DNA of 64,000 nt from an uncultured Psychroserpens sp. (lineage in GTDB: Bacteria > Bacteroidota > Bacteroidia > Flavobacteriales > Flavobacteriaceae), in the NCBI GenBank assembly GCA_947488655.1, contig CANKZZ010000002.1:186001-250000 (forward strand), given 5' to 3'. The translations under genes were made by a program, and so were the position numbers. Position 1 is the first letter of the stretch, and each line of letters opens with the position of its first letter. The notes under the pieces are model-generated. The model was given only the letters and a program-made list of their open reading frames with translations. It made no database searches and was not told where the DNA came from. Positions 17,471-24,898 of the stretch are shown in pieces.

Positions 17471-18553
17471 ATGACAGAAAGCAATTTTATTCCCAAGCCA
17501 TATAAAAAAAGTCTAGAAAACGGACGTTTTACGTGGTCATCACCAAGTAATATAGCACTCGTTAAATATTGGGGAAAAAAGGAAGATCAAATTCCTGAAA
17601 ACCCATCTATTAGTTTTACTTTAAATAATTGTAAAACGACCACCACACTGAGTTTTACTGAAAAAGAAAATAATAATGAGTTTTCTTTTGATGTGTTTTT
17701 AGATGGTGAGAAAAAGGAAGATTTTAAACCTAAAATTGAAACTTTTTTTAAGCGTATTGAAAATTATTTGCCTTTTTTAAGACATTTTTATTTTAAAATT
17801 GAAACGTCTAATACTTTTCCGCATAGTTCTGGTATTGCATCATCTGCATCTGGGATGAGCGCATTAGCCTTATGTCTAATGAGCTTAGAAAAATCGCTTA
17901 GCGACACCCAATTATCAAACACATACTTTAATCAAAAAGCATCATTTCTCGCACGTTTAGGTTCTGGTAGTGCCTGTAGAAGTATTGAAGGAGATCTCAT
18001 AGTTTGGGGAACTCATCATGAAATTGATGGGAGTTCTAATCTCTTCGGAATAAAATACCCTTATCAGGTTCATCAAAATTTCAATAATTACCAAGACACC
18101 ATACTGTTAGTTGATAAAGGTGAAAAGCAAGTTAGCAGCACAGTTGGGCATAATTTAATGCATAATCATCCATATGCAAAGAGACGCTTTGAGCAGGCTC
18201 ATGATAATTTGTCTCAATTAATATCAATTTTTAAATCTGGAGATTTAGATGCATTTATAAAAATTGTTGAGAGTGAAGCATTAACACTTCATGCTATGAT
18301 GATGACTAGTATGCCTTATTTCATTTTAATGAAACCAAACACTCTAGAAATTATTAATAAAATTTGGGCTTACAGAGCAAATACAAATTCTAAAATTTGT
18401 TTTACTTTAGATGCAGGCGCAAATGTTCATATTTTATATCCTGAGAATGAAAAAGAGACCGTTTTAGACTTTATAAAAACTAAACTTGCTCATCATTGTC
18501 AAAATGAGCACTTTATTACAGATCAAATAGGATTTGGCGCTAACCAAATTTAA
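17471..18553 (+). CDS. mvaD: Diphosphomevalonate decarboxylase
   Basis: A GHMP-superfamily enzyme converting mevalonate-5-diphosphate and ATP to isopentenyl diphosphate, CO2, ADP and phosphate. The N-terminus SPSNIALVKYWGKKEDQIPE is diagnostic. The phosphate loop is FPHSSGIASSASGMSAL, and RLGSGSACRSIEG contains the catalytic-region Arg/Ser segment. The C-terminal motif is FTLDAGANVHILYP. At 360 residues it is slightly longer than average. With the mevalonate kinase directly downstream it shows that this organism makes isoprenoids by the mevalonate route, as Flavobacteriia do. Confidence 0.95.
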   Translation: MTESNFIPKPYKKSLENGRFTWSSPSNIALVKYWGKKEDQIPENPSISFTLNNCKTTTTLSFTEKENNNEFSFDVFLDGEKKEDFKPKIETFFKRIENYLPFLRHFYFKIETSNTFPHSSGIASSASGMSALALCLMSLEKSLSDTQLSNTYFNQKASFLARLGSGSACRSIEGDLIVWGTHHEIDGSSNLFGIKYPYQVHQNFNNYQDTILLVDKGEKQVSSTVGHNLMHNHPYAKRRFEQAHDNLSQLISIFKSGDLDAFIKIVESEALTLHAMMMTSMPYFILMKPNTLEIINKIWAYRANTNSKICFTLDAGANVHILYPENEKETVLDFIKTKLAHHCQNEHFITDQIGFGANQI

Positions 18554-18563
18554 TTTTATTGCG

Positions 18564-18571
18564 TATATTTG
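18564..18571 (+). promoter_or_regulatory. Candidate -7 element (TATATTTG) before mevalonate kinase
   Basis: TATATTTG fits TAnnTTTG and lies in the 64-bp gap after mvaD. The predicted transcript would start near 18578, which favours the ATG at 18618 over the in-frame GTG at 18585 as the kinase start. No clear -33 TTTG is seen at the right distance. Confidence 0.5.
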
Positions 18572-18617
18572 CTAAACGGTTTTTGTGTACCATTCACTTA
18601 AGACAGAACACTATTTT

Positions 18618-19547
18618 ATGAAAGGACCATTATTTTACTCTAAAATCTTACTCTTTGGAGAGTATGGAATCATTAAAGATTCTAAAGGCTTATCTATACC
18701 TTATAATTTTTATAATGGTGCTTTAAAAACAGACGAGAATCCATCTCAAGACGCTATAAAATCTAACGAAAGTTTAAGTCGTTTTGTGTCTTATTTACGA
18801 GATATCGATGTAGATTTAGTCACTTTTGATATAGAAAGCTTAGCAAATGATGTTAAAGCAGGTATGTATTTTGATTCTTCAATTCCTCAAGGTTATGGTG
18901 TTGGTAGTAGTGGAGCTTTAGTTGCTGCTATTTATGATAAATATGCACATAATAAGATTACAGTATTAGAAAATTTAACACGAGAGAAATTATTATCTCT
19001 TAAAAAGATTTTTTCTGAAATGGAATCTTTTTTTCACGGTAAATCTTCTGGTTTAGATCCATTAAATAGTTATCTAAGTATTCCTATTTTAATAAATTCT
19101 CAAGATAATATAGAAGCAACAGGAATTCCTGCGCAACAAACAGATGGTAAAGGTGCGGTGTTTTTATTAGACTCTGGCATCATTGGAGAAACAGCTCCTA
19201 TGGTTCGTATTTTTATGGAGAACATGAAGCAGGAAGGGTTTAGAAGCATGCTTAAAGATCAATTTATTAAGCATACAGACGCTTGTGTAGATGATTTCTT
19301 AAAAGGAGATGTAAAGTCGCTTTTTAAAAACACCAAGCAACTATCTAAAATTGTTTTAAACCACTTTAAACCAATGATCCCAAAGCAATTTCACGAACTG
19401 TGGAAAAAAGGTATCGAAACTAACGAGTATTACTTGAAACTTTGTGGTTCTGGTGGAGGCGGTTATATCTTAGGTTTTACTGAAGATATTGAAACAGCAA
19501 GACAATCTTTAAAAGATTATAAATTAGAGGTAGTTTATAACTTCTAA
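18618..19547 (+). CDS. Mevalonate kinase-like GHMP kinase
   Basis: A GHMP kinase of about 309 residues, most likely phosphorylating mevalonate. The ATG at 18618 gives the typical start KILLFGEYGIIKDSKG, where GEY/GEH is the substrate-side motif. The ATP loop is PQGYGVGSSGALVAAIYDKY (GLGSSGA type), and the C-terminal glycine-rich motif is LCGSGGGGYILGF. It lies between mvaD and a UbiA prenyltransferase, completing an isoprenoid block. Phosphomevalonate kinase is a possible alternative, but the GEYGI start and length fit mevalonate kinase better. Confidence 0.85.
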   Translation: MKGPLFYSKILLFGEYGIIKDSKGLSIPYNFYNGALKTDENPSQDAIKSNESLSRFVSYLRDIDVDLVTFDIESLANDVKAGMYFDSSIPQGYGVGSSGALVAAIYDKYAHNKITVLENLTREKLLSLKKIFSEMESFFHGKSSGLDPLNSYLSIPILINSQDNIEATGIPAQQTDGKGAVFLLDSGIIGETAPMVRIFMENMKQEGFRSMLKDQFIKHTDACVDDFLKGDVKSLFKNTKQLSKIVLNHFKPMIPKQFHELWKKGIETNEYYLKLCGSGGGGYILGFTEDIETARQSLKDYKLEVVYNF

Positions 19548-19557
19548 AACTTCATTT

Positions 19558-20460
19558 ATGTTTTCTCGCAGACAAAAACACATTTTGCTGAAATTTTTTA
19601 GCATGTTTTCTGTCGTTCGTGGTTATAATATTTTAATAATTGTAATTGCCCAATATCTTACATCTGTCTATATACTAGCTCACGACAAAACACTTAAAGA
19701 AGTGCTTTTTGATGTAAATTTATTTATGTTAGTATTAGCTTCTTCGGCTACAATAGCAGCTGGTTATATCATTAATAACTTTTATGATTCTGAGAAAGAT
19801 CTTATTAATCGTCCTAATAAATCTAAATTAGATCGATTAATAAGCCAAAACACCAAACTCTCATTTTATTTTGTGCTTAATTTGTCGGCAGTTGTAATGG
19901 CAAGTTATGTGTCTTTTAACGCTGTGATATTCTTCTCCATTTATATTTTTGCTATATGGTTTTACTCACACAAACTAAAAAAATTACCCTTTATTGGTAA
20001 TCTAACATCGGCTATACTTACGATACTCCCATTTTTCGCTATTTTTCTATATTACAAAAACTTTGAACATGTCATTTTTGTTCATGCTGTATTTTTGTTT
20101 TTAATAGTCTCAATGCGAGAACTTACCAAAGATCTAGAAAATCTAGAAGGAGACTTATTACTAAATTATAAAACTATACCAATAGTCTACGGAGAAAAAG
20201 CATCTAAAATTATGCTTACTATTTTAATTGCTCTAACTAGCGTGCCTGTGTATTTGCTATTAACACACTACGACGTAGGTCATATGTATTTGTTTTTCTA
20301 CCTATCTGTAATTTTATTAGTAATTTTTCTACTTGTACTTTGGCAATCTAAAACCAAAATTCACTATTTGATACTTCATAATATTTTAAAGTTTATCATC
20401 GTGTCTGGCGTATTTTGTATCGTACTAATTAATGTAAATGTTGTTTTAAATAGAATCTAA
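19558..20460 (+). CDS. UbiA-family prenyltransferase (geranylgeranylglycerol-phosphate synthase type)
   Basis: A 300-residue multi-pass membrane enzyme of the UbiA superfamily with about eight hydrophobic helices. The first Asp-rich motif is NNFYDSEKDLINRPNK (the NDxxD-type site) and the second is RELTKDLENLEGD, the DxxD site binding the prenyl-diphosphate magnesium. The family transfers a polyprenyl chain to an aromatic or glycerol-phosphate acceptor. Flavobacterial members next to mevalonate genes are usually annotated as geranylgeranylglycerol-phosphate geranylgeranyltransferases; the acceptor is not provable here. The next gene starts on the base after its stop. Confidence 0.85.
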   Translation: MFSRRQKHILLKFFSMFSVVRGYNILIIVIAQYLTSVYILAHDKTLKEVLFDVNLFMLVLASSATIAAGYIINNFYDSEKDLINRPNKSKLDRLISQNTKLSFYFVLNLSAVVMASYVSFNAVIFFSIYIFAIWFYSHKLKKLPFIGNLTSAILTILPFFAIFLYYKNFEHVIFVHAVFLFLIVSMRELTKDLENLEGDLLLNYKTIPIVYGEKASKIMLTILIALTSVPVYLLLTHYDVGHMYLFFYLSVILLVIFLLVLWQSKTKIHYLILHNILKFIIVSGVFCIVLINVNVVLNRI

Positions 20461-21411
20461 ATGAAACATAAACTCAAAGTTGCTCTTGCTCAAATTTCTC
20501 CAGTTTGGTTAAATAAGGATGAAACACTTAAAAAAGTAGAGAATGCAATAGAAGAGGCTTCAAAAGAAAATGTAGAACTTATAGTGTTTGGAGAAGGTTT
20601 AGTGCCAGGCTATCCTTTTTGGTTAGCATTAACAGGAGGAGCAGAGTGGAACACTAAAGTAAATAAAGAGCTGCATGCACATTACGTAAAAAATGCTGTC
20701 ACTATAGAAAAAGGAGATTTAAATGTTATATGTAAATTAGCAAAACATCATAATATAGCAATTTATTTAGGTATTATTGAGCGTCCCGAAGATAGAGGAG
20801 GTCATAGTGTTTATGCATCATTAGTTTATATAAATCAAGAAGGCACAATACAATCTGTGCATAGAAAATTACAACCAACATATGATGAACGTCTAACGTG
20901 GTCTCCAGGAGATGGTCATGGTTTAAAAGTGCATGCCTTAAAAGATTTTACCCTTGGCGGATTAAACTGCTGGGAAAACTGGATGCCATTACCTAGAGCA
21001 GCACTATACGGTATGGGAGAAAACGTGCATATAGCGGTTTGGCCAGGAAGCGATCATAATACAAAAGACATTACGCGATTTATTGCGAGAGAATCACGAT
21101 CGTATGTAATTTCGGTTTCTTGTTTAATGGCTTCGGAAGATTTTCCGCAGAAAACACCACATCTCGATAAAATACTAGATAAAGCGCCAAAAATTCTATC
21201 AAATGGCGGAAGCTGTATAGCAGGACCTGATGGAGAATGGCTAGTAGAACCAGTACTGCATAAAGAAGGATTAATTTATCATACTTTAGACTTTAATCGC
21301 GTATTAGAAGAGCGTCAAAATTTTGATCCCGTAGGACATTATTCTAGACCAGATGTAACTCAGTTATCAATTAATAGGGAACGTCAATCTACAATAAAAT
21401 TTATGGATTAA
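20461..21411 (+). CDS. Nitrilase (carbon-nitrogen hydrolase superfamily, nitrilase branch)
   Basis: A 316-residue enzyme with the Glu-Lys-Cys triad: Glu45 in VFGEGLVPGYPFW, Lys in HRKLQPTYDERLTW and Cys in GGLNCWENWMPLPR. The CWEN environment and the ERLTWSPGDG segment are hallmarks of true nitrilases, which hydrolyse nitriles to acids, and not of amidases. It starts immediately after the UbiA gene (no gap), so it is in the isoprenoid operon although no pathway link is obvious. The physiological nitrile substrate is unknown. Confidence 0.88.
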   Translation: MKHKLKVALAQISPVWLNKDETLKKVENAIEEASKENVELIVFGEGLVPGYPFWLALTGGAEWNTKVNKELHAHYVKNAVTIEKGDLNVICKLAKHHNIAIYLGIIERPEDRGGHSVYASLVYINQEGTIQSVHRKLQPTYDERLTWSPGDGHGLKVHALKDFTLGGLNCWENWMPLPRAALYGMGENVHIAVWPGSDHNTKDITRFIARESRSYVISVSCLMASEDFPQKTPHLDKILDKAPKILSNGGSCIAGPDGEWLVEPVLHKEGLIYHTLDFNRVLEERQNFDPVGHYSRPDVTQLSINRERQSTIKFMD

Positions 21412-21425
21412 TTCAACGAATAGAC

Positions 21426-21433
21426 TACCTTTG
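21426..21433 (+). promoter_or_regulatory. Candidate -7 element (TACCTTTG) before the RluB-like gene
   Basis: TACCTTTG followed by CGCAA lies 17 nt before the ATG at 21451 and matches TAnnTTTG. It suggests the pseudouridine-synthase-like gene has its own promoter and a very short leader. A perfect -33 TTTG is not seen; TTTATG occurs at about the right place. Confidence 0.55.
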
Positions 21434-21450
21434 CGCAAAATTCACATATC

Positions 21451-22320
21451 ATGAGCAGACAGCAAGGAAAGAAGGGAAGCGGAAGCAGTAAGCCTAAAAA
21501 TAAAAAAGCGGGTAAAAGAAGAGACGAAGCAAGAAAAGAAACTATTGCTCGAGAAAAAGCACCTGTTAAGAAAAAGGTGGTTAAGCCTGCAGCTCCCAAA
21601 AAGCCATCAAATCCTGATGAAATTAGATTAAACAAATACATTGCAAACTCAGGTGTATGCTCACGTAGAGATGCAGATATGCATATAGCAATTGGTAGTG
21701 TAACTGTTAATGGTAAAGTCATTAATGAAATGGGTTACAAAGTAAAGTTAGATGATGATGTTCGCTTTGATGGTGCAAGAATAAATCCAGAGAAGAAAAC
21801 CTATGTCCTGCTAAATAAACCTAAAGGTTTTGCAACTACTACAAGTGATAGTAAAGGAAAAACTGTTATGGATCTTGTTGCAAATGCAACAACAGCTCGA
21901 ATTAAACCAATTGGAAGATTAGGTAGAGGTTCTACAGGTTTATTGCTCTTTACAAATGATGATGCGATTACTAAAAAATTCACCAATTCTAAAACTGGTG
22001 TATCTAGACTATTTGAAATAGAATTAAATAAAGATTTAAAACACGAAGATTTTAAGAAAATTCAAGAGGGAATAAAGCCAATGGGTAAACTGGTTTCTGT
22101 AGAAGAAATTAGTTACATCGATGGAGCTCCTAAAACTCAAATAGGTCTTAAAATTAAAAACACAGGAAACTCTATTTTACATACAATTTTTGATTATCTC
22201 AAATATGAAATTGTACGAGTAGATTGTGTGCAAATTGGTCATTTAACTAAAAAAGATTTACCTCGTGGTCATTGGAAGCATTTAACAACACAAGAGGTTA
22301 ATACGCTACAAATGCTCTAA
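21451..22320 (+). CDS. RluB/RsuA-family pseudouridine synthase homologue lacking the catalytic Asp
   Basis: A 289-residue protein with a Lys-rich N-terminal tail (1-55), an S4 RNA-binding domain (IRLNKYIANSGVCSRRDAD) and an RsuA/RluB-type catalytic domain beginning YVLLNKPKGFATTTSD. The catalytic motif GRLDxxTxGLLL reads GRLGRGSTGLLLFTND: residue 158 is Gly (codon GGT at 21922), where family members have the essential Asp. The usual R(R/Q)xF segment near the C-terminus is ILHTIFDYLKYEIV. The end LTKKDLPRGHW is typical. It probably binds rRNA but is unlikely to isomerise uridine; it may act as an assembly factor. An active paralogue is expected elsewhere. Confidence 0.85.
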   Translation: MSRQQGKKGSGSSKPKNKKAGKRRDEARKETIAREKAPVKKKVVKPAAPKKPSNPDEIRLNKYIANSGVCSRRDADMHIAIGSVTVNGKVINEMGYKVKLDDDVRFDGARINPEKKTYVLLNKPKGFATTTSDSKGKTVMDLVANATTARIKPIGRLGRGSTGLLLFTNDDAITKKFTNSKTGVSRLFEIELNKDLKHEDFKKIQEGIKPMGKLVSVEEISYIDGAPKTQIGLKIKNTGNSILHTIFDYLKYEIVRVDCVQIGHLTKKDLPRGHWKHLTTQEVNTLQML

Positions 22321-22338
22321 CATAAAATTTTAAACGTG

Positions 22339-22362
22339 AGTTATTATTTTAAAGTAGTAACT
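22339..22362. terminator. Weak hairpin between convergent genes
   Basis: AGTTATTA and TAGTAACT form an 8-bp stem with one G-T pair around an 8-nt AT-rich loop, between the RluB-like gene and the convergent lipoprotein gene. It has no long T run, so it is only a possible bidirectional terminator. Confidence 0.3.
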
Positions 22363-22862
22363 TATATTTGAGTTGGTGGTGTTGTCTTTTCTATGGATGA
22401 GGCATGATCTTTAATTATGTACCATGAGCCATTTTGTTTTTCTAAAGTGTAAGTAACAGTTAATCTATTAAAGTAAGGTAATCCATTTCTTTCTGGCTCT
22501 TCGTATAAAATTTCTGTTGTAGCAACTGCAATTTTATCACCAACATCCATACTTAATATTTTTGTTGTAAAAGTCCAGTTAGGTACTTCAAAAAACTCTT
22601 CATGAAATTTAATAAATCCATCTACATTGTAAATTACTTCTAAGCCAGGTTGTATTAATTCCATGTTTCCTTTTGGAGATAATGTAGTTTTTAATGTAGC
22701 TAAATCTTTATTACTTACCGCCTCCAAATGTTTTGTAAGTACAGTTTTTGCAGCAGTTTCATTTTCTAATTTACTTTCAAAATTTGAGTTTTCTTTACAT
22801 GATAAGCAAAAGCATATGGTTAAAACAAAAACTAAAGTTTGATATTTTAAATACTGTTTCAT
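22362..22862 (-). CDS. Lipoprotein with NTF2/SnoaL-like fold
   Basis: A 166-residue protein with a signal ending CLSC (lipoprotein). The mature part matches the NTF2-like/DUF4440 pattern: TVLTKHLEAVSNKDLATLKT, a central YNVDGFIKFHEEFF helix, and C-terminal strands RLTVTYTLEKQNGSWYIIKD. Such domains bind small molecules or act as isomerases and immunity proteins; nothing here fixes the role. It lies 34 bp after the transglutaminase-like gene on the same strand and may be in one unit with it. Confidence 0.75.
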   Translation of the reverse strand: MKQYLKYQTLVFVLTICFCLSCKENSNFESKLENETAAKTVLTKHLEAVSNKDLATLKTTLSPKGNMELIQPGLEVIYNVDGFIKFHEEFFEVPNWTFTTKILSMDVGDKIAVATTEILYEEPERNGLPYFNRLTVTYTLEKQNGSWYIIKDHASSIEKTTPPTQI

Positions 22863-22896
22863 AGATAAATGTTTGTAGATAAAATTATAATTTTTT

Positions 22897-23901
22897 TTAA
22901 CTTTTAACCTTAAACGTATAAGTAGAAATTAGGTCGTCACCTATGTACAAATGCACATCATAAAAACCATTTGTGTCAAATTGGTGTTCTAAAATAAGAA
23001 AACGATTTTCGAGGTGTACAGAGTTTGGAGCTGTTTTGATATTATTAAACCCATTATCAATTAAAAAGCTAACGCTTTTAGTATCTATAGCTTTAATAAG
23101 TTCATATTTAAATTGAACTTTTTCATTTTTTTGCAACAGATGGTGCATTTGCTTTGGTTTAGCATGTTCTTTTAAGTTTGTATAAGCTTTACCGTAGAGA
23201 ATGGGTGCATCAAGAAATTCTTCAAAAGTGTGATTTTCATTTTCTAAAAGAGTCCATTTTTTATCTAAAGGAAAATGATTCACAATAAACAACCTAGGAT
23301 TAGATAAAAAATAACCGTTATTATATTCAAACTTAAAAAAATTAGTTTCAGGGTCTGGTATACCACTAGCCCAAGTTGGATCACAGAGATACCATTTTTC
23401 GTTAAGTTTTATAGCATTCCAAGAATGGTTAGGAGGATCGAGTTCATTAATATTAGTCATACTTGTTTTACCATAACCATGTACGATTTCACAATCTAAA
23501 TTAGCTAGTTTAGCAAGCTCTTGTATGATATAAGCATAACCAGTACAAATAGTTCTTTCTTGTTTTAAAAGCTTTTTAAAAACAACTTTTTTAAAATTTT
23601 CATTCCAAACTCTTAGCTTGGTACTATCATTTTTAAACTTGTTTCTCTTACGTTTGTTTTTAAGATAAAGTGTGTAATCATTAGCAATATTGTGACAAAC
23701 CCACATGTAGATTGCCCTAAATTGTTCAACATCTGTATCTAAATTAGAAGTAAGATTATAGACGAGTTTAGGCATGTTATCAAGCCCTTCATTTTTACAC
23801 ATCGATGCCATTTGATCTGCCTTAGAAAAGTCTATATGATCAAAGTCAGATATTTGAGCATGAGATTGAAATGCAAAAATAAAGAGCAATAAGTATCTCA
23901 T
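22897..23901 (-). CDS. Secreted transglutaminase-like cysteine protease-fold protein
   Basis: A 334-residue exported protein (signal peptide ending SHAQ). The transglutaminase-like core has the Cys in RTICTGYAYIIQELA, the His in PPNHSWNAI and the Asp in WYLCDPTWASG, so the Cys-His-Asp triad is complete. The C-terminal 100 residues look like a beta-sandwich. Bacterial members are thought to act on peptides or peptidoglycan in the periplasm; the substrate is not known. Confidence 0.85.
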   Translation of the reverse strand: MRYLLLFIFAFQSHAQISDFDHIDFSKADQMASMCKNEGLDNMPKLVYNLTSNLDTDVEQFRAIYMWVCHNIANDYTLYLKNKRKRNKFKNDSTKLRVWNENFKKVVFKKLLKQERTICTGYAYIIQELAKLANLDCEIVHGYGKTSMTNINELDPPNHSWNAIKLNEKWYLCDPTWASGIPDPETNFFKFEYNNGYFLSNPRLFIVNHFPLDKKWTLLENENHTFEEFLDAPILYGKAYTNLKEHAKPKQMHHLLQKNEKVQFKYELIKAIDTKSVSFLIDNGFNNIKTAPNSVHLENRFLILEHQFDTNGFYDVHLYIGDDLISTYTFKVKS

Positions 23902-23927
23902 TGTTATTAAATAAATAGGTTTAAACC

Positions 23928-24344
23928 TTAGTGAGAGCGCTTAGATTTATAAGGCTTATCTGTGCTAGGAGCACCCATAATTTCAATAACATTGTCAGAC
24001 ATTAGTAAATTGATGTATGTAGTTTGGGCATCAATTGTTATATTTTGTTTGTTATAACCCAAATAGCTAAATACTAAAACATCTCCAGAGCTTAATGACT
24101 GCGGAAATGTAAATTCTCCATTCTCATCGGTTACAGCACCAACTTTGCTCCCTTTAAGTACGACGTTTACTCCAGGAAGCGCGCCCTTATCATCGGTTAC
24201 TTTTCCTTTTACAATTAAATTTTGTTGAGCTTTACTGGTCGTTGCTTCTACCTTGCTTTGCGCAAATATTGAGTTAGAAAATAATGCACTAAACATCATA
24301 ATACCCAATAGTAATGTGATTTTTTTAAACGTTTGTTTTTTCAT
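23928..24344 (-). CDS. Secreted carboxypeptidase-regulatory-like domain protein
   Basis: The ATG at 24344 begins a normal signal peptide (MKKQTFKKITLLLGIMMFSA, then SIFAQ), so it is preferred to an in-frame ATG at 24383. The mature protein of about 110 residues is a single CarboxypepD_reg-like beta-sandwich (VKGKVTDDKGALPGVNVVLK, AVTDENGEFTF, VFSYLGYNKQNI), the domain found at the N-terminus of SusC/TonB receptors. Here it stands alone with a short basic tail. It may be a free-standing surface or periplasmic module. Confidence 0.82.
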   Translation of the reverse strand: MKKQTFKKITLLLGIMMFSALFSNSIFAQSKVEATTSKAQQNLIVKGKVTDDKGALPGVNVVLKGSKVGAVTDENGEFTFPQSLSSGDVLVFSYLGYNKQNITIDAQTTYINLLMSDNVIEIMGAPSTDKPYKSKRSH

Positions 24345-24367
24345 GATTATATGTGTTTTGTTTACAT

Positions 24368-24375
24368 CAAATTTA
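24368..24375 (-). promoter_or_regulatory. Candidate -7 element for the CarboxypepD_reg-like gene
   Basis: On the minus strand this reads TAAATTTG, a match to TAnnTTTG, 23 nt before the preferred ATG at 24344. It supports that start because the upstream ATG at 24383 would precede the promoter element. Confidence 0.5.
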
Positions 24376-24520
24376 GTTTTCATTTAAAATATAGACTAAC
24401 TATAATGAGGTAACACTGTGTTTAACTTAGTGAAAACCCCTTTTAAATGAGGGAATTATAAAATTAAAGATTAATATATTAATAGACTTAAAATTATAGT
24501 TAAAAAAAAATGCAAAAAAG

Positions 24521-24550
24521 TTTTGTGTGTCAAAAAATAAATTACATTTG
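24521..24550 (+). promoter_or_regulatory. Bacteroidota promoter of the polyamine operon leader
   Basis: TTTTG at 24521-24525 and TACATTTG at 24543-24550, 17 nt apart, match the TTTG / TAnnTTTG pair used by the Bacteroidota primary sigma factor. Transcription would start near 24556, leaving a leader of about 340 nt before speA. Confidence 0.75.
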
Positions 24551-24554
24551 CAAC

Positions 24555-24898
24555 GCTTTTTAAGATATTATGATCTTATTAGCAAAGCACATAGCTGAAC
24601 AAATTGAACAATGTTTATACGTTTGGGTTTTTGAACATCAGGAAGTCATATTCAAAAGCAGCTTATAGATTAAGCAACCAAATTTTAGAGCTAACTTCCG
24701 CTTACTACATTTTTATGAGCCAGCATTTGTTTGGTTTCATTCCTACTACTCATCCGCAATTGCAGGTATGATTAATCTCTGTTTCTTAATTTTTTAATAT
24801 CTATCATCATTTATTAATATGATTTTAGTATTATTATTATGTTGGCTTAACTCTACGTTAACCTTCACAATTTATATTTAACTTTTTTAAAAACTATA
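24555..24898 (+). ncRNA. Long structured leader of the arginine decarboxylase operon (candidate cis-regulator)
   Basis: This is most of a 515-bp stretch without a conventional gene. It opens with a hairpin at 24555-24583 (core TAAGAT 24561-24566 with ATCTTA 24573-24578). A second hairpin pairs GCTTA (24661-24665) with TAAGC (24671-24675), enclosed by GGAAGT (24641-24646) pairing with ACTTCC (24694-24699). A short ORF at 24715-24771 follows, then about 125 AT-rich bases to the speA ATG. No known riboswitch class was recognised, and no U-tract terminator is evident, so control at the level of translation is more likely if the leader is regulatory. Confidence 0.5.
24715..24771 (+). CDS. Candidate 18-codon upstream ORF (leader peptide) before speA
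   Basis: ATG to TGA encodes the 18-residue peptide MSQHLFGFIPTTHPQLQV, placed right after the enclosing leader helix and 127 nt before the speA start. The composition (FGFIP, TTHP, PQ) with two prolines resembles peptides that stall ribosomes, and ornithine-sensing leader peptides are known before polyamine genes in enterobacteria. Expression and function are inferred from position only. Conservation of the peptide in other Flavobacteriaceae would be the deciding test. Confidence 0.4.
   Translation: MSQHLFGFIPTTHPQLQV

Noticed and set aside
18585-18617. GTG start for mevalonate kinase
   Set aside because: It adds 11 residues outside the family start and lies almost on the predicted transcription start; the ATG at 18618 fits better.
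24570-24668. A 32-codon ORF early in the speA leader, starting in a hairpin loop
   Set aside because: Its ATG is in the loop of the first hairpin and the peptide has no feature that stands out. It was left out as a gene, although it is a second possible upstream ORF.
24555-24800. tmRNA or another known structured RNA in the speA leader
   Set aside because: No tRNA-like ends, no CCA and no recognisable tag reading frame; the placement directly before speA fits a leader better.
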